From NCBI GenBank assembly GCA_012269555.1, contig JAAXKA010000207.1, positions 3,374-47,164 of the forward strand: a DNA stretch of 43,791 bases, in the 5' to 3' direction. The position numbers and the translations under genes were made by a program. The notes below the pieces were generated by a model, which was not told the DNA's origin, did no database searches, and saw only the letters and a program-made list of their open reading frames with translations. The DNA is from Alphaproteobacteria bacterium. Its GTDB lineage: Bacteria; Pseudomonadota; Alphaproteobacteria; Puniceispirillales; Puniceispirillaceae. Of the stretch, positions 26,573 to 35,198 are shown one piece after another (the stretch's first letter is position 1; every line of letters starts with the position of its first letter).

Positions 26573-27466
26573 GTGAAACCAATTCATCCTAATCAAAGAC
26601 TGCCTTATTCTGCAATTAATGATAGAGCACCACTTAAGATGCCTGATAATGCAAGGGTAGTGATCTGGCCAATTCTAGCGTTGGAGGTTTGGGATATCTC
26701 AAGACCTATGGCAAGGATGATTATCACTCCCCCGCAAGGTGCACCGATGCTTCCCGATTTTCCTAATTGGAGCTGGCACGAATATGGTATGCGTGTTGGA
26801 TTCTGGCGAATAAAAACCATGTTAGATAGACTCGGAATTAGACCGACTGTTACCTTAAATGCAAGAACCTGTCTAGAATATCCGCGTGTTGCAGAGGCTT
26901 GTCTGGAGGCCGGCTGGGAGTTTAACGCACATGCTTATGAGCAAATACCTATGCATAAGCTTGACGATGAAAGTTCTAGCATTCAAAAAACAATGGAGAT
27001 AATTCAGAATTTTGCTGGTAAAAAGCCACGAGGTTGGTTTGGGCCTGGTCTCACACAGACTTATGATACAATGGATTATCTTGCTGATAATGGTGTGGAA
27101 TATATTGGAGATTGGGTGCTCGATGATGAACCAGTATGGGTCAAAACAAAGACAAAACCTATTGCAGCATTGCCTTATAATTATGAATTACATGACATTG
27201 TGATGATGGCAATTCAGCATCATGAGTCACACACCTACAGGGACCGAACACTTGATTATTTTGATACTCTTTATTCAGAAAGTGAAGATAGGCCTAAAAT
27301 TATTGCAGTAGCTATGCATCCTTACCTTTCTGGCTCTCCTCATCGTATTCGTTATGTAAGAGAGGCTTTTGAGAGAATGTTAGAAAATCCCGGTGTTGTA
27401 TGTTGGGATGGAGAACAAATTCTTGACTGGTTTAGTTCGCAAAGTGAAAAGCCCTCTTCTATTTAG
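26573..27466 (+). CDS. Polysaccharide-deacetylase-fold amidohydrolase, PuuE/allantoinase-like
   Basis: 297 residues from GTG 26573. NodB-type barrel pieces are visible. MRVGFWRIKTMLDRLGIRPTVTLNA, the NAHAYEQIPMHKL stretch and RGWFGPGLTQTYDTMDYLADNGVEYIGDW fit the PuuE branch (metal-independent allantoinase-like) better than chitin deacetylases. IIAVAMHPYLSGSPHRIRY carries the C-terminal histidines. PuuE-type enzymes open hydantoin rings or remove acyl groups; the actual substrate is unknown. It is followed after 82 bases by an amidase, suggesting sequential ring opening and amide hydrolysis. Confidence 0.86.
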   Translation: MKPIHPNQRLPYSAINDRAPLKMPDNARVVIWPILALEVWDISRPMARMIITPPQGAPMLPDFPNWSWHEYGMRVGFWRIKTMLDRLGIRPTVTLNARTCLEYPRVAEACLEAGWEFNAHAYEQIPMHKLDDESSSIQKTMEIIQNFAGKKPRGWFGPGLTQTYDTMDYLADNGVEYIGDWVLDDEPVWVKTKTKPIAALPYNYELHDIVMMAIQHHESHTYRDRTLDYFDTLYSESEDRPKIIAVAMHPYLSGSPHRIRYVREAFERMLENPGVVCWDGEQILDWFSSQSEKPSSI

Positions 27467-27548
27467 AGTTTTTGTAAAATGTAATGACATTTATATTCCA
27501 ATAATCGTGTAATAAGAATATGCCTCTTAATAATTAACGAGCGTGATA

Positions 27549-28733
27549 ATGTATAATAAGGAACAAGTCAGAGCTAATGTGCCTCACGATTTAGTAGCCT
27601 CTATCAATGGAACGGATACTGGCCCGCTAACAGGACTTACATTTATGGTAAAAGATTTATTTGAGGTTAAGGGGCATAAAACAGGAAATGGTAGCCCAGA
27701 TTTTTTGAAACATAATAAAGAATCAACAAAAACGGCTCCTATTATTCAAAAGCTTTTAGATAGTGGCGCTAGTCTAACTGGCATGACAATTTGTGACGAA
27801 TTTTTTTATAGCCTCACAGGTATTAACGCTCATTATGGCTCTCCGCTCAATGTTCGGGCAACAGGGAGAATGGCAGGTGGCTCTTCATCTGGTTCTGCTG
27901 CAAGTGTCGCAGCTTCATTGTGTGATTTCTCCATTGGAAGTGATACCGGTGGTTCTGTTAGAATACCTGCTGCTTTTTGTGGATTGTTTGGTATTCGTCC
28001 AACTCATGGTGAGATTGAATTAACTGGTGCCACTGCAATGGCACCTTCATTTGACACACCTGGTTGGTTTGCAAGAGAAGTTGATTTATTAGAAAAAATT
28101 GGTGATGTTCTTCTGCCTGATCTAGAAGAAGATATTTCTAAAACTAAATTGCATATTGCAACAGATGCATTTAACCAAGCAACGGATGAAGTGAAGGTTG
28201 AGCTGTTTTCAGTTTGCGAACGGTTGGAAGATAAAATGCCTTTTAATAAATCTATCATAATCAATAATGATGATTATTTAAAATGGCGTGAAGCATTCAG
28301 AATTATTCAAGCATACGAAATTAAATCGACTACCTTGAAATGGGTGAAGGCCTACCAGCCAAATTTAGGGCCGGGCATCAAAGAGCGCTTCGAAATGGCT
28401 GACAAAATTAATGAAGAAGAATATCAAAACGCAGAAAAAATACGTCAATCTGTTTGCAATAGGATGGATGAGATTTTAGGCGAAAATTCTTTTTTTCTGA
28501 TACCCACCGCCCCAGTGATTGCTCCATTGATATCAACTCCAGCGAACGAACTTGAGACATTTAGACAAAATACTATGGCTTTGACTTGTATTTCTGGATT
28601 GACGGGGGTACCACAGATCACCATGCCGGTTTCGGAATACTCAGGATGTCCGATAGGATTATCCATTATTGGAAAAAGACAGACAGATAAAATGCTTTTA
28701 AAATTAGCATCAGAAATAACAAGAAAGCTTTAA
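27549..28733 (+). CDS. Amidase-signature-family amidase
   Basis: 394 residues from ATG 27549; an in-frame GTG at 27543 is the alternative. The complete Ser-cisSer-Lys triad is visible: Lys35 in FMVKDLF, the GGSSSGSAAS loop at 110-119 with the cis-Ser at about 113, and Ser136 in GSDTGGSVRIPAAFCG. Length and layout are like short AS amidases such as plant AMI1-type or AtzF-like enzymes. It hydrolyses a carboxamide to acid and ammonia; substrate unknown. It differs strongly from the 772-residue amidase at 14478, so the island carries two unrelated members. 48 bases separate it from the next gene. Confidence 0.93.
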   Translation: MYNKEQVRANVPHDLVASINGTDTGPLTGLTFMVKDLFEVKGHKTGNGSPDFLKHNKESTKTAPIIQKLLDSGASLTGMTICDEFFYSLTGINAHYGSPLNVRATGRMAGGSSSGSAASVAASLCDFSIGSDTGGSVRIPAAFCGLFGIRPTHGEIELTGATAMAPSFDTPGWFAREVDLLEKIGDVLLPDLEEDISKTKLHIATDAFNQATDEVKVELFSVCERLEDKMPFNKSIIINNDDYLKWREAFRIIQAYEIKSTTLKWVKAYQPNLGPGIKERFEMADKINEEEYQNAEKIRQSVCNRMDEILGENSFFLIPTAPVIAPLISTPANELETFRQNTMALTCISGLTGVPQITMPVSEYSGCPIGLSIIGKRQTDKMLLKLASEITRKL

Positions 28734-28781
28734 TTAAAGAATAATTATTGATATAAAATTTTTGAGTAATTTAGAAGGAAT

Positions 28782-30383
28782 ATGCCGATGCGGGATTTTC
28801 AGCAACCTGGACGCTCTCCTGTATTTGCCTCTAATGCAATGGTTAGCACTTCTCATCCTTTGTCATCTGCCGCAGCACTTGATGTCTTGAGAAGAGGTGG
28901 TAATGCTGTTGATGCAGCTCTTGCAGCAGTCTCTGTTCAGTGTGTTGTAGAACCCGCTTCTACAAGTGTTGGTGGAGATTGTTTTTGTTTATATGCACCT
29001 GTAGATAGTCAGTATCCAGTAGCAATAAATGGCTCAGGGCGTGCTCCAAAAAGGTTATCTTTGGATTGGATGATAGCTAATGGTTATGATTCTATACCAC
29101 AACAATCTCCACATTCCGTTACTGTTCCAACAGCAGTTGATGCATGGGTCACATTGAATAAAGATTACGGAACAAAGCCTCTTGGGGACTTATTACAGTA
29201 TGCCATTGAATATGCGAGAGATGGTTACCCTGTAGGTCAGAGAGTCGCTTTTGATTTTGCTAATACGTCTGATTTGATAAAACAAGACAAAGACTTATCT
29301 GAATTATTTTTGTTTAATGGGAAAACATTGCCAAACGGTTTTTATCATAAACAGCCCAACTTAGCTAAAACTTTAACTGAGATTGGTAAAAATGGAAGGG
29401 ATGGTTTTTTTTCTGGTTGGGTAGCAGATGATATTATTAAAAAGTTAAATTCTCTAGGCGGCTTTCACCAAAAAGATGATTTTGATGATGCTATTGCAAA
29501 TTATGTGAAGCCAATTAGTTCAGAATTTAGAGGATATAAAATTTGGCAATGTCCGCCTAATGGTCAGGGGGTAATAGCTTTATTGTTATTGAATATGGCA
29601 TCAGAAATGAATTGCTTTGGAGATGATCCAATTAATCTTGAACGCATACATTATGAAATTGAGGCGGGAAAACTTGCTTATAGAGATAGGTCTGCTGTTT
29701 TAGCAGATCCCAAATTCCATTCAGTGCCTGTAGACCAACTTTTGTCAAAAAAATATGCAAAAGAGTTATTAAGCCAAATAAGAGCCGACAAGGCGATTTC
29801 TTCCCTACCAACATCTACGCTACCCAAGCATTCAAATACAGTTTATATCACTGTAATTGACCAAAATCGAAACGCTTGTTCGCTTATTAACACAGTTTAT
29901 AATTCTTTCGGATCCGGTCTTCTAGCCCCTAAATCAGGAGTTTTGCTGCACAATAGAGGTATGGGTTTTGTTCTTGAGGAAGGTCATCCAAATTGCCTAG
30001 AACCGGGAAAACGACCATTGCATACTATCATACCTGGTTTAGTAACCAAAGATGACAAACTTGTAATGTCATATGGCGTTATGGGAGGGGAATATCAGGC
30101 GTTTGGGCATATGCAATTTTTATCTCGTTTTTTTGATTATGGACTTGATATTCAAAGTGCACAGGATAAACCACGCTTCTTTCCCGATCCTTTTTCTGAA
30201 AATATAGACATGGAGACGACAATACCGCGCAGTATTCAAAATGATTTAGTAAAGATGGGTCATCAGGTAAGAAAAGCATCGATACCAATCGGGGGCTCAC
30301 AAGCAATCCACCTTGACCAAATTTCAAATGTATTGACCGCAGGCTCTGATCCTAGAAAAGATGGTTTGGCAGTAGGTTTCTAG
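28782..30383 (+). CDS. ggt: Gamma-glutamyltransferase-family protein (no signal peptide)
   Basis: 533 residues, Ntn-hydrolase family. The start region PVFASNAMVSTSHPLSSAAALDVLRRGGNAVDAALAA is diagnostic. The autoprocessing/nucleophile Thr353 is in SNTVYITVID, where the usual TTH is TVY. NSFGSGLLAPKSGVLLHNRGMGF follows. The enzyme cleaves or transfers gamma-glutamyl (or acyl) groups after self-cleavage into two chains. Unlike periplasmic Ggt it has no signal sequence, so it works in the cytoplasm as in YwrD-type proteins. Transferase versus hydrolase or acylase activity is open. Its 3' end is 3 bases from that of the convergent cupin. Confidence 0.93.
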   Translation: MPMRDFQQPGRSPVFASNAMVSTSHPLSSAAALDVLRRGGNAVDAALAAVSVQCVVEPASTSVGGDCFCLYAPVDSQYPVAINGSGRAPKRLSLDWMIANGYDSIPQQSPHSVTVPTAVDAWVTLNKDYGTKPLGDLLQYAIEYARDGYPVGQRVAFDFANTSDLIKQDKDLSELFLFNGKTLPNGFYHKQPNLAKTLTEIGKNGRDGFFSGWVADDIIKKLNSLGGFHQKDDFDDAIANYVKPISSEFRGYKIWQCPPNGQGVIALLLLNMASEMNCFGDDPINLERIHYEIEAGKLAYRDRSAVLADPKFHSVPVDQLLSKKYAKELLSQIRADKAISSLPTSTLPKHSNTVYITVIDQNRNACSLINTVYNSFGSGLLAPKSGVLLHNRGMGFVLEEGHPNCLEPGKRPLHTIIPGLVTKDDKLVMSYGVMGGEYQAFGHMQFLSRFFDYGLDIQSAQDKPRFFPDPFSENIDMETTIPRSIQNDLVKMGHQVRKASIPIGGSQAIHLDQISNVLTAGSDPRKDGLAVGF

Positions 30384-30386
30384 CGT

Positions 30387-30968
30387 TTAATCTGAGGCTA
30401 AACCAGCATTAAACTTAAATCCCACCTTTTCAAATTGCTTAACGAGGTCAGGTTCGACTGAATTAATTTTATCAGCTGCTGCTGGAGTGAACGCGATATC
30501 GTTCATATCATGAACGCCACCAGATATTATAACCTGCAAGAGACCATCTGTTTTTCCAGAGTTTTTAAAAGAGCGACATACACCTGGTGGAACGGATATA
30601 GTATCAAACTTTTCCAAAATGATTGTGTCGGCCCCATCATCATTCCAACTCACTTCAAATTGCCCTTCTAGAACAGTAAAGGTCTCATAAGTATTTACAT
30701 GATTATGTAAACCAGGCCCTTGTCCTGGGGGACACTTTGCGTGGGTCATAGTAATCCCACCAGCCCCAACAATAGGTGCTCCAGCATTAATAGGAGTATT
30801 TCCTTCTGCTGGGTCAAGACCTATTACAGATAAAAGCTGCCTCGCATAAACTACATCCCTTCCTTCTATAGGGATATTGGCGTCTTTTTGAATTGCGAGT
30901 GGCTCAAGTTCTTTAAATTTTGAAACTCTTTTGGTCATTTCTTCAGGCGTTATATGGTTTGTTTTCAT
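30387..30968 (-). CDS. Cupin-domain protein with altered metal site
   Basis: 193 residues. A cupin barrel occupies about 65-150: GQGPGLHNHVNTYETF gives His88, His90 and Glu95. The second motif PPGVCRSFKNSG has Arg132 where the fourth ligand His is usual. Metal binding may be weakened or completed otherwise, so the role could be structural, regulatory or a variant enzyme. It is on the minus strand, convergent with the gamma-glutamyltransferase gene and divergent from the FAH gene. Confidence 0.85.
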   Translation of the reverse strand: MKTNHITPEEMTKRVSKFKELEPLAIQKDANIPIEGRDVVYARQLLSVIGLDPAEGNTPINAGAPIVGAGGITMTHAKCPPGQGPGLHNHVNTYETFTVLEGQFEVSWNDDGADTIILEKFDTISVPPGVCRSFKNSGKTDGLLQVIISGGVHDMNDIAFTPAAADKINSVEPDLVKQFEKVGFKFNAGLASD

Positions 30969-31052
30969 TGCTCCCTCGCTAATGTGATTAAAACACTTTG
31001 ACTCTAGTGATGAATATTATCTCAATGATATTTTCAATAATTTTATTCTATT

Positions 31053-31081
31053 TTGACAATAAATGGAAAATAATCTTTGAT
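31053..31081 (+). promoter_or_regulatory. Possible sigma-70-type promoter of the FAH-family gene
   Basis: Perfect TTGACA (31053-31058), 17-base spacer, then TTTGAT (31076-31081), which matches TATAAT at four of six positions. It lies about 50 bases before the start at 31134. Confidence 0.35.
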
Positions 31082-31133
31082 AAATAGAGACTTTAATAAT
31101 TATACAATTTGAGTAAAATATAAGGAGAAAAAT

Positions 31134-31976
31134 ATGAAGTTGGTTAGATTTGGTTCAGAAGGAAATGAAAAACCAGGATTAATCGACGAGCAGGGGAATT
31201 TGTGTGATTTATCGTCTTATCTCGATGATATTTCTGGCCCAAACCTCTCTGAGGATAAGCTAGTAGAAATTTCAAAAATTGATACAATTAACCTTCCAAA
31301 AATTGATAAATCGACACGTTTAGGCCCGTGCGTAAATAATGTTGGAAAGTTTATTTGTATTGGACTCAATTATGCAGACCATGCAAAAGAAGCTGGTATG
31401 GAAGTGCCGCCGGAGCCAGTCATTTTTATGAAGGCTACTAGTGCTATTTGTGGACCAGCAGATCCAATCTTATTGCCAAGGGGAAGCCTAAAAACTGACT
31501 GGGAAGTTGAGCTGGCCGTTGTGATAGGTAAAAAAGCAAAATATGTCAATTTAGACGAAGCGATGTCATATGTCGCCGGATATGCTGCCAGCAATGATAT
31601 TTCTGAGCGCACCTATCAGTTGGAAAGTACAGGACAGTGGACTAAAGGGAAATCATGCGATAGCTTCGGTCCGCTTGGTCCTTGGCTTGTCACCAAAGAT
31701 GAAATACAGGACCCGCAAAACCTATCCATGTGGTTAAGTGTAAATGGTAAAAAAATGCAAGATGGTTCAACTAAAACCATGGTATATGGAGTTGCGTTTC
31801 TTGTTCATTACATAAGCCAATTTATGAGTTTGATGCCAGGAGATATAATCTCAACTGGTACCCCACCAGGAGTTGGTCTTGGTATGACACCACCGGTTTA
31901 TTTGAAAGCTGGGGATGTTGTGACTTTGGGAATTGAAGGCTTAGGTGAACATAGACAATTGGTTGTCGCCGAATAG
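31134..31976 (+). CDS. Fumarylacetoacetate-hydrolase (FAH) family protein
   Basis: 280 residues. The FAH fold is shown by FICIGLNYADHAKEAG, KATSAICGPADPI, the metal ligands Glu124 and Glu126 in DWEVELAVVIG and Asp155 in ASNDISER, then KGKSCDSFGPLGPW and the C-terminal GDIISTGTPPGVGLGM. Members act as C-C hydrolases, decarboxylases, isomerases or ureidoglycolate lyases. This 280-residue layout is common in proteins annotated as ureidoglycolate lyase or 2-hydroxyhepta-2,4-diene-1,7-dioate isomerase. With a PuuE-like gene nearby, a ureide-type reaction is conceivable, but this is inference. Good RBS AAGGAG before ATG 31134. Confidence 0.92.
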   Translation: MKLVRFGSEGNEKPGLIDEQGNLCDLSSYLDDISGPNLSEDKLVEISKIDTINLPKIDKSTRLGPCVNNVGKFICIGLNYADHAKEAGMEVPPEPVIFMKATSAICGPADPILLPRGSLKTDWEVELAVVIGKKAKYVNLDEAMSYVAGYAASNDISERTYQLESTGQWTKGKSCDSFGPLGPWLVTKDEIQDPQNLSMWLSVNGKKMQDGSTKTMVYGVAFLVHYISQFMSLMPGDIISTGTPPGVGLGMTPPVYLKAGDVVTLGIEGLGEHRQLVVAE

Positions 31977-32189
31977 ACCATTGAAACTGGAACAAAATAA
32001 AACAAAAACAAAGATTTTTATAAATTATCAGCGTTCTCTCATCAGGTGGTTTTTTTGTCTGTTGATATAGAACTTAATTTATTTCTTTCTAATTTTGGAA
32101 TTGAGAGATTATTATCAGCTATACGGATATAACATTAGCTTCATTAAGTTCTAAAAATTTTGAGAAAAAGGTTACATGGGAATTGAGAT

Positions 32190-33938
32190 ATGGAAAGAAG
32201 GTTAGCGACAATACTTGCTCTAGATGTTGTAAATTTTAGTAAATTAATGGCTGAGGATGAAGTAAAAACTTTAGAAAATCTTGGTTCTGCCCGCTCTTTA
32301 ATTGACTCATGTATTGCGGAACACGAAGGCCGAATATTTAACACGGCAGGGGATAGTGTGCTTGCAGAATTTTTTAGTCCTGTGAAAGCTGTTGAATGCG
32401 CCGTTAAAATACAAAATGCCACAAAGGTAAAAAATAGTGAGTTATCAGAATCCGATAAAATGGATTTTCGAATTGGTATCAATATCGGTGATGTAATGGT
32501 ACAAGATGGTAATTTGTTCGGAGACTCAGTAAATATTGCTGCACGACTAGAATCGCAGTCTATAACAGGAGGTATTTGTATCTCTCAAAGTGTTTTTGAC
32601 ATGGTAAATATGAAAGTCAAAGTATCCTATGAGGATGCAGGTGAGTTGGAACTTAAAAATATTGGACGTCCAATCAAAGCATACAATGTATTAAAATGCA
32701 AAGGTGCTCAACGAGGCTTTGTAAGTTCAGAGGATAAGCCTAAAGTAGAAATAACTCTCAAGGAGCCTGGGTCGCTTGCGGTTCTTTTGTTTAAAAATTT
32801 GTCAAACGACGAGGAACAATCTTATTTTTGTGAAGGATTTTCAGAAGATCTAATTTCTGCTCTTTCAAGGTATCGAAAACTCCTAGTAATTTCTAGCAAT
32901 GCTAGTTTTTCCTATGCATCAAAAGAAAAAAAACATTCTGAGATTGGTCAAGAGCTTGGTGTTCGTTATCTTCTTGAAGGAAAGGTTCGAAAGTTAGGTA
33001 ATCGAGTGCGCATTAGCGCGAGTCTATTATCAACAGAAACAGCAGAAACACTATGGTCTGATAATTTTGATACCAATATGGATGAGATTTTTGACGTGCA
33101 GGATAGTCTGATAGAGACCATTGTATCTACAATTGTAGGAAACGTTGAAAGAGATGAAATAAAAAAAATCTCCAATGCAAAACCCGAAAATCTGAAGGCA
33201 TATGACTTAGTTCTGCAGGGCCTTGAATATCATAAGAGAAGTTCCGTTTCTGCTGAAAATAATAAAAAGGCGTTGAGTCTTTTTACTCAAGCAACAGAGG
33301 TTGATCCATCGTATGCAAGGGCATTTGCCTGGAAGACCTGTTCGTTAGCAAATAATGCCGAGTGGTTTCAAGACGAAATGCCCGAGGGCTGGATGCAAGA
33401 TGCTTTTGCATCGGTGAATAAAGCAATGGAATTAGACCCTAATGATCCTGAGGCGCATCGTATAATGGGAGCAGTAAAGCTAATGTTTGAGGGTGATATG
33501 GAAAAAGCGTTGTTCCATCACGAGAAGGCTATCGAGATTTGTCCCAGTGATACTTATCACATTGCCAGATATGCAATATTGCTTTGTTATCTAGGTGAGC
33601 CGGATAAAGGTCTCAAAGAAATTGAGCGGGCTATAAGAATAGACCCTTTTTGTTCAGAACTGATACTAGAAACTCAAGGTATGTGTTATTATTTGATTGG
33701 AAATTACGAAAAAGCAATTTCAAGCTTCAAAAAAATGCAAATTGATACTAGAACTAGCTTGTTTTACAAAGCTGCTTGTCACCAAATGTTAGAGCAGACT
33801 GATATGGCCAATGATATATTAGAGCTAGCTTTTAATGAAAGTGGTATGGATATAGATAAATTCATTACCACGCAGTTTTTTCAAGACGAAAGTATGAAAA
33901 ATTCATTAGTTAATGTCTTAGAAGCAATTAATGCTTAA
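32190..33938 (+). CDS. Class III nucleotide cyclase with TolB-like and TPR regions
   Basis: 582 residues. The N-terminal cyclase domain (1-170) has metal Asp12 (LALDVVNFS) and Asp55 (NTAGDSVLAEF) and the DSVNIAARLE motif at 111-120 with Asn114 and Arg118, so it looks active. A TolB-N-like segment SLAVLLFKNLSNDEEQSYFCEGFSEDLI follows at about 195-225, then TPR-like helices from about 320 to the end. No membrane segment is seen. It should make cAMP (or cGMP) in response to an unknown input via the TPRs. This domain order is common in alphaproteobacteria such as rhizobia. It faces a second cyclase with 50 bases between stops. Confidence 0.93.
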   Translation: MERRLATILALDVVNFSKLMAEDEVKTLENLGSARSLIDSCIAEHEGRIFNTAGDSVLAEFFSPVKAVECAVKIQNATKVKNSELSESDKMDFRIGINIGDVMVQDGNLFGDSVNIAARLESQSITGGICISQSVFDMVNMKVKVSYEDAGELELKNIGRPIKAYNVLKCKGAQRGFVSSEDKPKVEITLKEPGSLAVLLFKNLSNDEEQSYFCEGFSEDLISALSRYRKLLVISSNASFSYASKEKKHSEIGQELGVRYLLEGKVRKLGNRVRISASLLSTETAETLWSDNFDTNMDEIFDVQDSLIETIVSTIVGNVERDEIKKISNAKPENLKAYDLVLQGLEYHKRSSVSAENNKKALSLFTQATEVDPSYARAFAWKTCSLANNAEWFQDEMPEGWMQDAFASVNKAMELDPNDPEAHRIMGAVKLMFEGDMEKALFHHEKAIEICPSDTYHIARYAILLCYLGEPDKGLKEIERAIRIDPFCSELILETQGMCYYLIGNYEKAISSFKKMQIDTRTSLFYKAACHQMLEQTDMANDILELAFNESGMDIDKFITTQFFQDESMKNSLVNVLEAINA

Positions 33939-33988
33939 ATGGAGCTAGGCTACCCTTAATTCACGTTTAAAAAAAGAGACGGTTTGAC

Positions 33989-34972
33989 TTATTTATCTGT
34001 TGAGTTTTCTGCTTCGTTCATTATGTGTTTCATTTTTAGATAAACGTTTTCGAGGTTTAATAAGTCTTCTTTTCCGAAAGACGTCTGGTTTAATTCGATT
34101 TTTAAATGACTGGTATCTATTATTAATCGCTCTGCTTCTTCTGTTTGTTCGCTTATCACTTCATAATATTTTACAGGACGAGAAATTCCTTTAAGTTTTA
34201 TTTCACCTACTTCTTCAAGCGCAAATAAATCGCGTACCAAAAGATAAGTTTCTTCAGATACAATAATTTTATTTGGTTGTGCTGAACTCTCTAATCGCGA
34301 AGCTAAATTAACGGGGGATCCAATGACTGTGTAATCTAAACGATTCTCAGAACCAAAATTTCCTACTGTGCAAAAGCCAGTGTTTATCCCTATTCTAATA
34401 CTAAGGGCAGATTTAAGACTGAAAGTTTTACCCCAAAAATTAGTAAGCTCTTGCATTTTTTGTTGCATTTCGATTGCCATTTTCAGACAAGAGGCAGCGT
34501 CTTCAGCATAGCCTTTGGATTCTGGATCGCCAAAAAAAATAAGAATGGCATCTCCGATATACTTATCGATTGTTCCACCATATTTAAGTGCAATGGTAGA
34601 CATTTCGGTAAGATAAAAGTTTATTAGGCTTGTTAATTCTTCTGATTCAAGGTGTTCTGTAATATCAGTAAAACCTACTATGTCAGAAAAAAACACCGTA
34701 AGTTTTTTCCTCTGACTTGTGACATTTGCATCTTGATTGCCTGAGAATATTTGCTCATAGATTTGAGGTGAGAGGTATCTTGATAATTTAGAGGAAAGAA
34801 CTTCAAGTTCTGCAGTTTTTTCTTGTGCTTCCTGCTTCGCCTCATCAGCAATTTTTTTTTGTTTTTCTAATTGCGTAGATAATGAACGGCGCAAATTAGC
34901 CTCTAATTTCAGCTTGGAATTCTCTTTTTTTAATTGTGCAAATGCTTCAGCTGTTAACTCGATATCTGACAT
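33989..34972 (-). CDS. Class III adenylate/guanylate cyclase with N-terminal coiled coil
   Basis: 327 residues. Charged heptad-like coiled coil at about 10-63, then SRYLSPQIYEQIFSG linking to the catalytic domain at 88-275. The metal Asp97 (FFSDIVGFTD) and Asp141 (KYIGDAILIFFGDP) and the VNLASRLESSAQ motif for transition-state binding are intact, so it should be catalytically competent as a dimer. No membrane or sensor domain is present; the coiled coil may receive a signal from a partner. ATG 34972 start. It points toward the other cyclase and diverges from the unrecognised gene at 35199. Confidence 0.92.
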   Translation of the reverse strand: MSDIELTAEAFAQLKKENSKLKLEANLRRSLSTQLEKQKKIADEAKQEAQEKTAELEVLSSKLSRYLSPQIYEQIFSGNQDANVTSQRKKLTVFFSDIVGFTDITEHLESEELTSLINFYLTEMSTIALKYGGTIDKYIGDAILIFFGDPESKGYAEDAASCLKMAIEMQQKMQELTNFWGKTFSLKSALSIRIGINTGFCTVGNFGSENRLDYTVIGSPVNLASRLESSAQPNKIIVSEETYLLVRDLFALEEVGEIKLKGISRPVKYYEVISEQTEEAERLIIDTSHLKIELNQTSFGKEDLLNLENVYLKMKHIMNEAENSTDK

Positions 34973-34998
34973 CTTAGACCTAGAGTAATGAAAGGTAA

Positions 34999-35038
34999 TA
35001 TTTATTAATATGATTATTACATTATTATTTATTAATAT
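34999..35038. repeat. Two 13-bp direct repeats in a divergent promoter region
   Basis: TATTTATTAATAT occurs at 34999-35011 and exactly again at 35026-35038, 27 bp apart, in the spacer between the cyclase and the 566-residue gene. Could be regulator sites; low sequence complexity makes chance possible. Confidence 0.4.
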
Positions 35039-35184
35039 CTACTTTGTTCAAATATATTCACTTTATCCAATATTATAAGTTCATTATTTAAAATATTTTT
35101 AGATTTATAATTGAGATTGGTTTGAATGTGATTATAATTAGTGGAATGAAAAACAAAGCCTTAAATTAGGCCAAATTTCTTAAT

Positions 35185-35190
35185 AAAGGG
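35185..35190 (+). promoter_or_regulatory. Shine-Dalgarno supporting a TTG start
   Basis: AAAGGG lies 8 bases before TTG 35199, the only reasonable start for the following gene, which then begins with a positively charged N-terminus and a membrane helix. Confidence 0.6.
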
Positions 35191-35198
35191 ATTGTTCC

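Noticed and set aside
14478..31976. Mobile island with insertion sequence or integrase
   Set aside because: No transposase, integrase, tRNA target or flanking direct repeat was seen; base composition looks like the rest of the window.
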